This document shows positions 45,163-54,390 of a stretch of 64,000 bases of DNA, piece by piece (the first letter of the stretch is position 1; the number at the start of each line of letters is the position of its first letter). The notes under the pieces are model-generated. The model ran no database searches. It was not told the origin of the DNA and worked only from the letters and a program-made list of their open reading frames with translations. The translations under genes were made by a program, and so were the position numbers. The DNA is from JACVRX01 sp046726315 (GTDB lineage Bacteria; Actinomycetota; Actinomycetes; Jiangellales; Jiangellaceae), in assembly GCA_046726315.1 (NCBI GenBank), contig JBKPAG010000002.1, positions 1-64,000 of the forward strand, read 5' to 3'.

Positions 45163-46488
45163 GTGGGCTTCGCTGGCGGGTTCGTCACCGACCTGCGCAC
45201 GGTGCTGCGCGGTCGTGGGTTCCGGCGGTTGTTTGCGATCCGGGTGTGCGGGCAGGTCGGCGACGGCGTGTTCCAAGTGGCGATGGCGTCGTATGTGTTC
45301 TTCTCCCCCGAGCGGCATGCCACAGCGCCGGCCGCCGCCCAGGCCTTCGCGGTTCTGCTGCTGCCCTACTCCCTGGTCGGGCCGTTCGCGGGTGTCGTGC
45401 TGGACCGTTGGCGCCGGCGACAGGTGCTGCTCGTCGCCAACGTCGTGCGTGGCGGTCTGGTTGTGGTCGTCGCCGGCCTCGTGGCGGGCGGTGGTGCCGG
45501 CCTGGCGTTGTTCTCGACTGCATTGGCCGTGCTGTCCACCAACCGGTTCATCCTCGCCGGATTGAGCGCGTCCCTACCGCATGTGGTTCCGCGGCACGAG
45601 TTGGTCATGGCCAATGCCGTGTTCCCGACGAGTGGAACCGTCGCCGCGATGTCCGGAATCGCCGGCGGCTTCCTGTTCCGACAGCTCACCGGCTCCGACA
45701 TTGCTCTTGCTCTGGCAACGGCGAGCCTCTATCTGTTGGCGGGCTTGCTTGCATTGCTCTTACACAAGGACCTACTCGGCCCTGACGACCCGAACCGCGC
45801 TTCGGCACGCGCCGCGATCCGGAATGTGGTCGTCGGACTGATCGACGCCGGTCGGCATGTCGGCGAGCGACGCCCGGCGGGGTGGGGGCTCACGGTGATC
45901 GGCTCGCATCGGTTCTTCTACGGCATCTCGACCGTCGCGATGATCTTGCTCTGCCGCAACTACTTCCACGAGCCGACCGAAGTCGACGACGGGCTCGCGA
46001 CGCTGGCCACAGTGCTGGCGGTATCTGGGATCGGGTTCCTGGCGGCGGCACTCGCGACCCCGGTCGCTGCCCGACGCATGCGCAAGGAGACATGGGTTCT
46101 CATCTTGCTCATCTCAGCCGCTGTAGTGAGCATCATGCCCGGTGCGCTGTTCACGCTTCCCGCTGTCCTGGTCGCGGCGTTCTTCCTCGGAGTCGTCGCG
46201 CAAGGCGTCAAGATCGTCGTGGACACGTTGGTTCAGCAGAACGTAGACGACGCTTTTCGCGGCCGGGTCTTCTCCTTCTACGACGTCTTGTTCAACGTCT
46301 CGTTCGTCGCTGCCGCGATGTTCGCGGCTCTCACGCTGCCCCCGTCAGGCAAGTCGATTGCCGTCACCTGTGTGGTCTCCGTTGGTTATGCACTCACAGC
46401 GCTGTGGTACGGCAGAGTGACCGCACGGGCGTCCGAGCAAGGTTCAGCCGCCACGCTGTCGGCTCGGCCCGACCGAGTGGCAGAGTAG
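45163..46488 (+). CDS. MFS transporter
   Basis: A 441-residue major facilitator with about 12 TM helices. The loop 2-3 signature GVVLDRWRRRQVLLVANVVRGG is clear, and the second half has FRGRVFSFYDVLFNVSFVAAAM, typical of the MFS_3/enterobactin-exporter-like subgroup in actinobacteria. The substrate is unknown; a drug or siderophore exporter is plausible. It begins 52 bases after the conservon GTPase and could be read from the same promoter. The start is GTG at 45163. Confidence 0.88.
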   Translation: MGFAGGFVTDLRTVLRGRGFRRLFAIRVCGQVGDGVFQVAMASYVFFSPERHATAPAAAQAFAVLLLPYSLVGPFAGVVLDRWRRRQVLLVANVVRGGLVVVVAGLVAGGGAGLALFSTALAVLSTNRFILAGLSASLPHVVPRHELVMANAVFPTSGTVAAMSGIAGGFLFRQLTGSDIALALATASLYLLAGLLALLLHKDLLGPDDPNRASARAAIRNVVVGLIDAGRHVGERRPAGWGLTVIGSHRFFYGISTVAMILLCRNYFHEPTEVDDGLATLATVLAVSGIGFLAAALATPVAARRMRKETWVLILLISAAVVSIMPGALFTLPAVLVAAFFLGVVAQGVKIVVDTLVQQNVDDAFRGRVFSFYDVLFNVSFVAAAMFAALTLPPSGKSIAVTCVVSVGYALTALWYGRVTARASEQGSAATLSARPDRVAE

Positions 46489-46810
46489 CGCGCACCCCGG
46501 CGCGGTCCGGATGGCTGGGCGGGGGTCGTAAGCGCTGCAGCGACTCGAGCCCGCGCGGCCGCGGCCGACCCTCGGAGTGGCGTATGTAGCGCCATAGCGC
46601 CCTGAACCTCACATCGATCACCACCGCAGCGCCGCATATCTCACATCGATCCCCGCGGCGCACCACAAATCCCGCAACGATGACCTCGGACTGCCTGGCA
46701 CGCTCAACCGTTGTCGGTGCACGTGAAACGTTGCTTCCTCGGGCGATTTGGGGGGTTTGCGGAACTGCTCACAGTGCCACCCAGAAAGGAGGCTTGGAGC
46801 GTGCGCTGCA
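46489..46810. other. 322-bp intergenic region between MFS and pcnA genes
   Basis: No supported gene lies here. It holds a set of degenerate 32-bp direct repeats (46588-46682) and a parS-like half-match CACGTGAAAC at 46720-46729. The overlapping open frames on both strands have poor codon bias. Confidence 0.6.
46588..46682. repeat. Degenerate tandem repeats, period about 32 bp
   Basis: Two adjacent 32-bp units, 46588-46619 and 46620-46651, both end in the identical CTCACATCGATC and share AGCGCC upstream of it. A third weaker copy ends at about 46682 (AAATCCCGCAACGATG matches 12 of 16 bases). The regular three-turn spacing suggests a protein-binding array, but its function is unknown. Confidence 0.55.
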
Positions 46811-48283
46811 CTACCCGGCCGAGCTCTCTGGTTGGTCGGCCCACCAACGCAGCAACTCGTCCCGGGCGACCTCAGGGGCCAACGGTCCGCGATCCAGTCG
46901 CAGCTCCAGCAGATGCCGATATGCCCGGCCGACAACAGGCCCTGGAGGGACCCCGAGAACCGCCATGATCTGGTGGCCGTTGAGGTCGGGCCGGATCGCC
47001 GCGAGTTCTTCCCGCTTGGACAGCTGCGCTATCCGCTTCTCCAGGCTGTCGTAGGAATGGCGCAACGCGAGTGCTTTACGTTGATTACGGGTCGTGCAGT
47101 CGGCGCGGGTGAGCACGTGCAGCCGCTCCAGCAGCGGGCCGGCATCGCGGACGTAGCGGCGAACAGCGGAGTCGGTCCACTCTCCGCGCCGGTATCCATG
47201 GAACCGCAGGTGCAGCGCCACCAGCATGGCCACGTCCTCGACGACTGCGCGCGGGAACTTCAGGGCCGTCAACCGCTTTCGTGCCAACTTCGCGCCGACG
47301 GCGTCGTGGTGATGAAAGCTGACTCCCCCGCCGGGGTCGAACCGGCGCGTCCGCGGCTTTCCGATGTCGTGCAGTAGCGCGGCGAGCCGGGTCACGAGAT
47401 CGGGGCCACCGCCGGGCAGCCGGGTTTCCAGATCAATGGTCTGGTCGAGCACGGTCAACGAGTGTTCGTACACGTTCTTGTGCCGATGGTGCTCATCGAT
47501 CTCCATCTGCAGCTCGGGAAGCTCGGGCAGGACGCGCCGCGCGAGGCCGGTATCAACGATCAGCGTCAGGCCCAACCGCGGCCATGGGGAGAGGACCAGT
47601 TTGACCACCTCGTCGCGCACACGTTCGGCGGACACGATGGCGATCCGATCGGCCATGTCGGTCATCGCGGCGACGACGGCTTCATCGACCTCGAAGTCGA
47701 GCTGCGCAGCGAACCGAGCCGCCCGCAACATCCGAAGTGGATCGTCAGAAAACGACGACTCCGGTGTCGAGGGAGTCCGGATGACCCGGCGGGCAAGGTC
47801 CGTCAGGCCGCCGTACGGGTCGACGAACTCCCGCGACGGCAGCCGCACGGCCATGGCATTGATCGTGAAATCGCGGCGCAGCAGGTCGTCCAGGATCGAC
47901 TCGCCGTAGGACACGGCCGGCTTGCGGGTCGTCGGATCGTAGGCGTCGGATCGGTATGTCGTCACCTCGATGTGAAACCCGTGCTTGCTCGCCCCAATGG
48001 TCCCGAACGCAGCTCCGAGATCCCAGACGGAATCGGTCCAATCGGAGAGCAGGCGTTTCGTCTCAGCCGGCCGAGCCGACGTCGTCAGGTCAAGATCGCT
48101 TTCCAGCCGGCCGAGCAACGCGTCGCGGACGGATCCACCGACCAGGGCGATCTCGTGCCCTGCGGCTGAGAACAGCGCACCCAGCTCGTCGGCAACGGGA
48201 GCGATCCGCAGCAGCTGCCGGACCGCCCGGCGCTGTGCCTCCGACAGCGCGTGCGCCGGTGCCTCGCCGGCAGGTCCCGTCAC
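46811..48283 (-). CDS. pcnA: CCA tRNA nucleotidyltransferase
   Basis: A 490-residue class II nucleotidyltransferase with the actinobacterial HD extension. The pol-beta motif is ALVGGSVRDALLGRLESDLDLTT, the neck RRDFTINAMAV follows, then DPLRMLRAARFAAQL, and an HD phosphohydrolase domain with LAALLHDIGKPRTR. It adds or repairs CCA ends on tRNAs; the serine tRNA in this window lacks an encoded CCA. I use GTG 48283 (VTGPAGE). It is divergent from the DUF6049 gene with a 38-bp gap, as in the mycobacterial cluster, except that mutT4 is absent between them. Confidence 0.95.
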   Translation of the reverse strand: MTGPAGEAPAHALSEAQRRAVRQLLRIAPVADELGALFSAAGHEIALVGGSVRDALLGRLESDLDLTTSARPAETKRLLSDWTDSVWDLGAAFGTIGASKHGFHIEVTTYRSDAYDPTTRKPAVSYGESILDDLLRRDFTINAMAVRLPSREFVDPYGGLTDLARRVIRTPSTPESSFSDDPLRMLRAARFAAQLDFEVDEAVVAAMTDMADRIAIVSAERVRDEVVKLVLSPWPRLGLTLIVDTGLARRVLPELPELQMEIDEHHRHKNVYEHSLTVLDQTIDLETRLPGGGPDLVTRLAALLHDIGKPRTRRFDPGGGVSFHHHDAVGAKLARKRLTALKFPRAVVEDVAMLVALHLRFHGYRRGEWTDSAVRRYVRDAGPLLERLHVLTRADCTTRNQRKALALRHSYDSLEKRIAQLSKREELAAIRPDLNGHQIMAVLGVPPGPVVGRAYRHLLELRLDRGPLAPEVARDELLRWWADQPESSAG

Positions 48284-48321
48284 GGCGCACCAGCGTACGG
48301 GTGCCCGGATACCCTTGGTCG

Positions 48322-50490
48322 ATGCCCGGCCCGCCGTCCATCCCTGCGGACGGTTCCAGTGACCAGCGGAGCCGACGTCGCCCGCTGCGGCTCGGCTCGG
48401 TGGTCGGTGTGGTCGTGCTGGCAACCTCGGCCACTCCACTCGCCGGGATCTCGGCCCAGGCCGACGCGACCGGTCCGGCCGCCGCTGTGACCCTGCGCAC
48501 CGTCGAGCCCGCCGTCCCGCACTCCGGCGATACCCTCGTTCTCGCCGGTGTGATCGAGAACACCGGAGATCAGACGCTGCGTGATGTCCAGGCGATTCTG
48601 CGCTACAGCGCTGTTCCCCTCGACGATCGCGACGACGTCCACAACGTCGCGACGGACCAGGAACTGCGCTGGGGGCAGCGATACGTCGACTTTTACCAGG
48701 AGGTCGACCCCAGGCTGGAACCTGGCGAGATTGCCGAGTACGTGCTCCCGATACCGGTAGACCAGATCAATTTCGCCGACCCCGGCGTCTACACCATTGG
48801 CGTCGACATCAGAGCGGAACCGGCCGACGGCGAGCGGCTGACACTCGCGACCGCACGAACCGTGGTTCCGTGGATTCCTGAGGACAAACCACTGCCGACC
48901 GTTCCGGTTGGCCTGCTCTGGCCCCTCGCGACCCAACCGACATTGCTGCCCGACGGCACCCTGCTCGACGACAGCCTGGCCAAGCAGCTCGCTCCGGACG
49001 GGACATTGACCGCGATGGTCGGGGCACCTGGCGCCGCACCGGTCACGTGGGTCGTCGATCCCGATCTGTTGGCGTCGGTGGGCACGATGATCGATGGCTA
49101 CGCCGTGGCTACCCCCGAGGGCACGACGATCGAGGGCACCGGGGCGGCCTCCGCTGAGGCGTGGCTGAAGGCGTTTGGCGCCGCGACGAAGGAGCATCAA
49201 CTGGTCCTGCTGCCATACGCCAACCCCGATCTGCCGGCCGTCGCCCAGGCCGACGGCCGGGCGGCGGCCGACACCGCGCGTGAGGCACTCGCTACCACGA
49301 CGGACTGGGCGAGCCAGACCGAGCTCACTCAGGCCGAGCACATTGCCTGGCCCGGAAGCGGTGCCGCTGACGATCGCACCCTGGCAGCGCTCGCATCGGC
49401 TGGAACGCGCACTGTCGTGCTGGCCAGCGACGCGGTGATCGGCCCGACTGACGCCGCGCGGGCGCAGGTACGTTCCGGCGATACCGACCTCGACGCGGTG
49501 CTGACCGACAGTGGACTCAGTTACGCGATCGCTGCGTCGGTCGCCGCCGACCCGAAGGCCGGCGCGGTCGCACTTCGCCAGGCCTGGTTGGCCGAAACTG
49601 TGCTGACAGCAATGGCCGCAGCGGACGAGGCGGCGTCGCCGACTCCACTGATAGCGGCGCCGCCGTATGGCTGGCGACCATCACCCGAAGTCGCCCGAGC
49701 TCTCATCGACGTTTGGACGACGACACCCTGGGTACGGGCTGCAGCCCTGTCCGACATTCCCACTCCGCGACGACCCGCCGTCGTCGTCCCAGACCCAGCC
49801 GCGACGGCGATACCCCCGGAACTCACGCCCGAATACGTGGCCGATGTATCGGTCCTAGGTCGCGCCTCCTCCCGTTACGCCGCGTTGCTCGCCGAACCGG
49901 ACGCCTTGGTCGGCGAGTTTCGGACGGCGATATTGCGAGCCCTGGCCACGACCTGGCGGGCAGCACCGGAAGCCGGCACCGCGTACATCACCGAGGCGAT
50001 GGCCCAGGTGTCGCCCCGGCTGGGCAAGGTCTCGGTGCTGGTTCCCGAGTCGGTCACGTTGTCGAGCAAGAAGGGAACCTTCCCGCTGACGGTCAGCAAC
50101 GGCCTGCCGCAACCGGTTCTGGTGAGTGTCGCCGTAGCGGCGGATTATCCGGACCGCCTGTCGGTTGCCGATGTCTCGCCGCAGCGGGTCGATGCGGGCG
50201 AGAACGCAACCGTCGAGGTCACTGCCGAAGCAAACGCCAACGGCAAGGTGCCGGTAACGGTGCGTCTGACAGCGGCAGACGGATCACCATTAGGTCCTCC
50301 TGAGCGCATGGTCGTCAACGCCACCGACTACGGGACCATCGGCTGGCTGGTCATCGGGCTGGCCGTGGCCCTGTTCTTCGCGGCCGCAGTGCTCAGGCTG
50401 GTCCGTGCCCGGCGCCGCGTCGGCAAGGTCGTCGAGGTGCCGGTGAACACGCCTACCGAGTCCGAGGCATTGCGGGAGACCGCCCGGTGA
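48322..50490 (+). CDS. DUF6049 exported membrane protein
   Basis: A 722-residue protein. An N-terminal signal segment (LGSVVGVVVLATSATPLAGISAQA) leads into beta-rich extracytoplasmic domains (VTLRTVEPAVPHSGDTLVLAGVIENTGDQTL resembles a CARDB-like sandwich). A long alpha/beta region follows, then a second Ig-like segment (VTVRLTAADGSPLG), and a TM near the C-terminus (IGWLVIGLAVALFFAAAVLRLV) with a short cytosolic tail. It corresponds to Mycobacterium Rv3909, always next to murJ. A GTGA overlap couples it to murJ, implying a shared role in wall precursor export or assembly; the function is unproven. Confidence 0.9.
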   Translation: MPGPPSIPADGSSDQRSRRRPLRLGSVVGVVVLATSATPLAGISAQADATGPAAAVTLRTVEPAVPHSGDTLVLAGVIENTGDQTLRDVQAILRYSAVPLDDRDDVHNVATDQELRWGQRYVDFYQEVDPRLEPGEIAEYVLPIPVDQINFADPGVYTIGVDIRAEPADGERLTLATARTVVPWIPEDKPLPTVPVGLLWPLATQPTLLPDGTLLDDSLAKQLAPDGTLTAMVGAPGAAPVTWVVDPDLLASVGTMIDGYAVATPEGTTIEGTGAASAEAWLKAFGAATKEHQLVLLPYANPDLPAVAQADGRAAADTAREALATTTDWASQTELTQAEHIAWPGSGAADDRTLAALASAGTRTVVLASDAVIGPTDAARAQVRSGDTDLDAVLTDSGLSYAIAASVAADPKAGAVALRQAWLAETVLTAMAAADEAASPTPLIAAPPYGWRPSPEVARALIDVWTTTPWVRAAALSDIPTPRRPAVVVPDPAATAIPPELTPEYVADVSVLGRASSRYAALLAEPDALVGEFRTAILRALATTWRAAPEAGTAYITEAMAQVSPRLGKVSVLVPESVTLSSKKGTFPLTVSNGLPQPVLVSVAVAADYPDRLSVADVSPQRVDAGENATVEVTAEANANGKVPVTVRLTAADGSPLGPPERMVVNATDYGTIGWLVIGLAVALFFAAAVLRLVRARRRVGKVVEVPVNTPTESEALRETAR

Positions 50491-52217
50491 CGGTGAGCAC
50501 CGATCGCGGCCTGCTCGGCTCCAGCGCGGTCATGGCTGCAGGCACGGTCGTTTCCCGGATCACCGGCTTTGCGAAGGCGTCGGTAATCGCCGCCACGATT
50601 GGGCTGGCGTCGGTAACGGCGGACACCTTCAACGTGCCCAACGTCATCCCGACGACGTTGTACATCCTGGTCGGTGGCGGGGTGCTCAACTCGGTACTCG
50701 TCCCGGTGCTCGTGCGGTCCATCAAAGAGGATGCCGACGGCGGTGAGGCCTACAGCCAGCGGTTGTTCAGCGTGGTCGTCGTGGTGCTCGGGGCCGCGAC
50801 GACTGTGTCGGTGCTCGCTGCGCCGTGGATCGTCGGCGCGTTCGTCAACTCGAAATACCGCACACCAGAACTCGAACCGTTCTTCGACAACATGGTGTTG
50901 TTCGCGCGGTTCTGCTTTCCGCAGATCTTCTTCTATGGCCTCTACGTGCTGATCGGCCAGATGCTCAACGCCCGTGGACGGTTCGGCCCGATGATGTGGG
51001 CGCCGATCATCAACAACGTCGTGGCGATCACGGTGTTTGCCTCCTATCTGGTCGTGGTAGGCCAGAAGAGCGCAGAACCGTTCACCGACGCGGAGATCCT
51101 CTACCTCGGTCTCGGCTCGACCTGCGGCGTTGCCCTGCAGGCGCTCGCCTTGGTCCCGGTCTTGCGACGGGCCGGGTTCCGGATGCGCTTCCGAACCGAT
51201 TGGCGGCGAGCCGGGTTGGCTCAACCGGCTCGGCTGGGTTTGTGGACGATCGCCTTCGTCTTGGTCAACCAAGTGGCCTACCTCTTCGTCGTCAGAGCAG
51301 CGACCGGGGGGTCGGCCGACGCACTCACCGGACCCGACGCTTCCGGAGCCGGCTACTCCGTCTATGCCAACGCGGTGTTGATCATGATGGTCCCCCACTC
51401 CGTGATCACGGTCTCGTTGGGCACCGCGCTGCTGCCGCGGCTGTCCGACCACGCGGCAGAGGACAACCTGGGCCTGGTCCGCGACCGACTGGTGAGCGGA
51501 ATCCGAATCTGCCTGGCCGTGATCGTCCCGGTGGCGGTGCTGCTTGCCGCACTGTCCGCGCCGCTCGTCGCCCTGCTCTTCGACCACGGCGCCGCAAACG
51601 GGCAGACCGGCGTGCTCGCCGTGACCCTAACCGCTCTCGTTCCCGGGTTGATCGCGTTTACCGTACACTACCTCGTCCTCCGCGGTTTCTACGCGATCCA
51701 GGACACCCGAACGCCGTTCTTCGTACAGCTGTGGGTGGCAGGGACGATGGTGGTGTCCGCTCTACTGATCGCCGCATTCGCCCCTACGCGCGCGACTGTT
51801 CTATTGGCGATCGGGTACAGCGTCGCTTATGTGGTCGGCGCCACTGTCAGCATGGGTTCCCTCGGCCGGCGGCTGCCCGGCCTGCGCCGATGGCCGCTGC
51901 TGGTGCACATCCTTCGGCTCGCGCTGCCTGCGGCGCTCGCGGCGGCGCTGGCATACGGTGTGGCAACGGCGCTCCGCAACGCTGCCGACGGTTTGCCGCA
52001 ATGGGTGGGCGACCTCATGGCCGTCGCCGCCGGCGGGTCGGTCGGTCTGTTGGCGTTTGTCGGCCTTGCCTACGTGATCGGGATCGCCGAGGTCCGCGAA
52101 GCCTTCACCCTGATCCGGCGTCGACTTGGCCGCACCCGGCCTAGCATGGACGCGCAGCGGAGCGGGCCTCGTGGTGACGACTACCCGGATCTCCGCTCGA
52201 CACCGGGAGAACCGTGA
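50487..52217 (+). CDS. murJ: Lipid II flippase MurJ
   Basis: A 576-residue MATE/MOP-fold protein with about 14 TM helices. It begins GLLGSSAVMAAGTVVSRITGFAK and contains TFNVPNVIPTTLYILVGGGVLNSVLVPVLV, both MviN/MurJ signatures, plus LRGFYAIQDTRTPFF. It flips lipid II to the outer face of the membrane. In Mycobacterium the homologue (Rv3910) carries the pseudokinase as its own C-terminus; here MurJ ends after about 576 residues and the pseudokinase is a separate, GTGA-overlapping gene. Confidence 0.95.
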   Translation: MTVSTDRGLLGSSAVMAAGTVVSRITGFAKASVIAATIGLASVTADTFNVPNVIPTTLYILVGGGVLNSVLVPVLVRSIKEDADGGEAYSQRLFSVVVVVLGAATTVSVLAAPWIVGAFVNSKYRTPELEPFFDNMVLFARFCFPQIFFYGLYVLIGQMLNARGRFGPMMWAPIINNVVAITVFASYLVVVGQKSAEPFTDAEILYLGLGSTCGVALQALALVPVLRRAGFRMRFRTDWRRAGLAQPARLGLWTIAFVLVNQVAYLFVVRAATGGSADALTGPDASGAGYSVYANAVLIMMVPHSVITVSLGTALLPRLSDHAAEDNLGLVRDRLVSGIRICLAVIVPVAVLLAALSAPLVALLFDHGAANGQTGVLAVTLTALVPGLIAFTVHYLVLRGFYAIQDTRTPFFVQLWVAGTMVVSALLIAAFAPTRATVLLAIGYSVAYVVGATVSMGSLGRRLPGLRRWPLLVHILRLALPAALAAALAYGVATALRNAADGLPQWVGDLMAVAAGGSVGLLAFVGLAYVIGIAEVREAFTLIRRRLGRTRPSMDAQRSGPRGDDYPDLRSTPGEP

Positions 52218-53743
52218 GCGAGCAGGCCGGCCCAAGTCGGGTGTTGGCCGGACGCTACCGCGTCGAGGATCTCCTCGACGCGGTGAGTGGTGTCCGATCG
52301 TGGCGGGCCGTCGACGAGGTGCTCAGCCGCGCGGTGTACATCCAGACCCTGCCTGCCGATGACCCCCGGGCGGCGCGAATCCTGGAAGCCGCGCGTGCTG
52401 CAGCGCAGGTCCGTGACTCGCGGTTCCTGCAGGTTCTCGATGTCGACATCGAGCATGGGCTGGCATATGTGGTGCGCGAGTGGACGACGGGCCGCAGCCT
52501 CACCAGGGTGCTCGCAGACGCACCACTGAGCCCGGACCAGGCTGGAGCGCTTGCGCACGAGGTGGCCGCAGCGATGACGACCGCACACGAGGACGGTTTG
52601 ACGCACTTGTTGCTGCGGCCAGGCAGCATCGTCATCACGCCCGACGGGCGGGTCAAGATCGCCGGCCTGGCCACTGAGGCGGCCATGCACGGAGCACACC
52701 CCGAGAACCCCGCACTACTCGACGCCGTCGGCGTGGGCAGCCTGCTCTACGCAGCGCTCACTGGGCGCTGGCCGGGCGGGCCAGGGCATGGCCTGCCGGC
52801 GGCCCCTCAAATCGACGGGCGGGTCGCTTCACCTCGGCAGGTCCGCCCCCGCGTGCCGCGCCTGCTCGACGAGGTGGCCGACCGCACGCTCGGGAACGCG
52901 GCCCGACACAACGCGCCCCCATTGCGCAGCCCGGCCCAGGTGCTCGACGCGCTGACGGTCGGCTCGAACGCCAGCCGGGTCAACGGCTTGCTCGGCGGCT
53001 TCGACGATGCCACGACCGACACCGATCATCCGCCCGCCCTACTCGACGACCCCCTGCCGCCGCACCAAGCCGTACCTGCCGCACGATCCGCAGCACCGCC
53101 GAAACGCCGGTCGGCGCTCGCCCGAGCCTTCGGTGTACTTGTGGGCGCGCTCCTCCTCGGCGCCGTGGCCTTGATCGGTTTGGAATTGCTGCGTAGCGCA
53201 GTAGGCGAAGGGGATGTCGCGACCGAGAGTCCGTCGGCGGCGGCGCCAACGACCGTGTCGTCGCCGCCGTCGTCGGCGCCGGCTGAACCTACGCCAGTGG
53301 CGATCGAGGCCGCGACCGACTTCGACCCCCCGCCAGGCGGCAGTGGCGACGAGAACTCAGCAGACGCTCCGCTCGCCATCGACGGCGACCTTGCCACCTC
53401 GTGGAAAACCATGACCTATTACGACCCGATGGAGATCCAGAAAGACGGTGTCGGCATCTTCCTCGACCTCGGGTCCAGCGTCGCGGTGTCCGGTCTCAAT
53501 CTGCGGTTGGTCAGTGCGGATTCCGACCTGGAAATCCGCGCCGCACCGGAGACTGCCGCCGAGCCCCCCCAAGCGATCGACGAATGGGCCGTCATCGCCG
53601 AGGTGGCGGAGACGGCCGAGGCGGTGCCAGTCAGCCTTGACGCACCGGTGACGACCAGGTACGTCCTGGTCTGGTTCACCCGTTTGCCGCCGGAAGGCGG
53701 TGACTTCCGCGGCGGAGTGGCCGAGGTGGAGGTACTCGGGTGA
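52214..53743 (+). CDS. MurJ-associated pseudokinase with TM and discoidin-like domain
   Basis: A 509-residue protein. The N-terminal 270 residues keep a kinase fold (VLAGRYRVEDLLDAVSGVRSWRAVDE) but lack a glycine loop, the catalytic HRD (HLLLRPGSIVI instead) and DFG (IAGLAT). One TM at about 305-325 is followed by a Ser/Pro linker and a C-terminal beta domain (FDPPPGGSGDENSADAPLAIDGDLATSWKT) resembling F5/8-type C. In Mycobacterium the matching region of MviN, once phosphorylated by PknB, recruits FhaA to halt wall synthesis; the same role is inferred. Confidence 0.9.
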   Translation: MSEQAGPSRVLAGRYRVEDLLDAVSGVRSWRAVDEVLSRAVYIQTLPADDPRAARILEAARAAAQVRDSRFLQVLDVDIEHGLAYVVREWTTGRSLTRVLADAPLSPDQAGALAHEVAAAMTTAHEDGLTHLLLRPGSIVITPDGRVKIAGLATEAAMHGAHPENPALLDAVGVGSLLYAALTGRWPGGPGHGLPAAPQIDGRVASPRQVRPRVPRLLDEVADRTLGNAARHNAPPLRSPAQVLDALTVGSNASRVNGLLGGFDDATTDTDHPPALLDDPLPPHQAVPAARSAAPPKRRSALARAFGVLVGALLLGAVALIGLELLRSAVGEGDVATESPSAAAPTTVSSPPSSAPAEPTPVAIEAATDFDPPPGGSGDENSADAPLAIDGDLATSWKTMTYYDPMEIQKDGVGIFLDLGSSVAVSGLNLRLVSADSDLEIRAAPETAAEPPQAIDEWAVIAEVAETAEAVPVSLDAPVTTRYVLVWFTRLPPEGGDFRGGVAEVEVLG

Positions 53744-54390
53744 CGGACGACGATGCCGTGCTGCTGCGCCGGCATGTCGACGGTGACAGCGACGCGTTCG
53801 GTGAGCTGGTCCGTCGACACCGAGACCGGCTCTGGGCGATCGCGCTGCGGACACTCGGCAATCCCGAGGATGCTGCCGATGCGGTTCAGGACGCCTTGAT
53901 CAACGCGTTCCGCCGCGCTCCCACGTTCCGCGGCGAGTCGGCCGTGACGACCTGGCTGCACCGCATCGTGGTGAACGCGTGCCTGGACCGGGTGCGGCAC
54001 GCCGCCGCCAGACCGACGGCAGTGTGGTCAGGCGACATCGATCCCCCGTCCGCCGGACCCGACCCGGCGAGCGTGGCCCCGCTGCGGCTCGACGTGGCGG
54101 CTGCACTCGCCACCTTGCCGGACGAGCAGCGCATCGCGCTGGTGCTGGTGGACATGGAGGGCTACGCGGTGGCTGAAGCCGCGCAGCTGCTGGGCTGCCC
54201 GGTCGGAACCGTGAAGAGCCGGTGCGCGCGAGGACGAGCCCGCCTGCTGCCGTTGCTGGCAACCGATCGGCCAGACCAACCAGAGCTAACGCCCAGCCAG
54301 GCCGGCGGCGGGAACCCAACGGCATCCCCGGCCGTCCCATCCACGCCGGCCGGAGTTGAACAGCAGCGATCAGGAGGTGAGCCGCGATGA
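53740..54390 (+). CDS. sigM: ECF sigma factor, SigM-type
   Basis: A 216-residue ECF sigma factor. Region 2 (FGELVRRHRDRLWAIALRTLGNPEDAADAVQDALINAFRR) and region 4 (LATLPDEQRIALVLVDMEGYAVAEAAQLLGCPVGTVKSRCARGRARL) are complete. Position between the murJ/pseudokinase pair and an anti-sigma gene, ahead of trxB-trxA, matches Mycobacterium SigM. It probably answers envelope stress. The C-terminal tail is Pro/Gly-rich. It overlaps both neighbours by four bases. Confidence 0.93.
   Translation: MTDDDAVLLRRHVDGDSDAFGELVRRHRDRLWAIALRTLGNPEDAADAVQDALINAFRRAPTFRGESAVTTWLHRIVVNACLDRVRHAAARPTAVWSGDIDPPSAGPDPASVAPLRLDVAAALATLPDEQRIALVLVDMEGYAVAEAAQLLGCPVGTVKSRCARGRARLLPLLATDRPDQPELTPSQAGGGNPTASPAVPSTPAGVEQQRSGGEPR

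Noticed and set aside
46588..46682. CRISPR array
   Set aside because: Units are contiguous and degenerate with no unique spacers and no cas genes nearby.
47956..48321. N-terminal extension of the DUF6049 protein into pcnA
   Set aside because: It would be antisense to pcnA, is Arg-rich, and the signal peptide begins after 48322.
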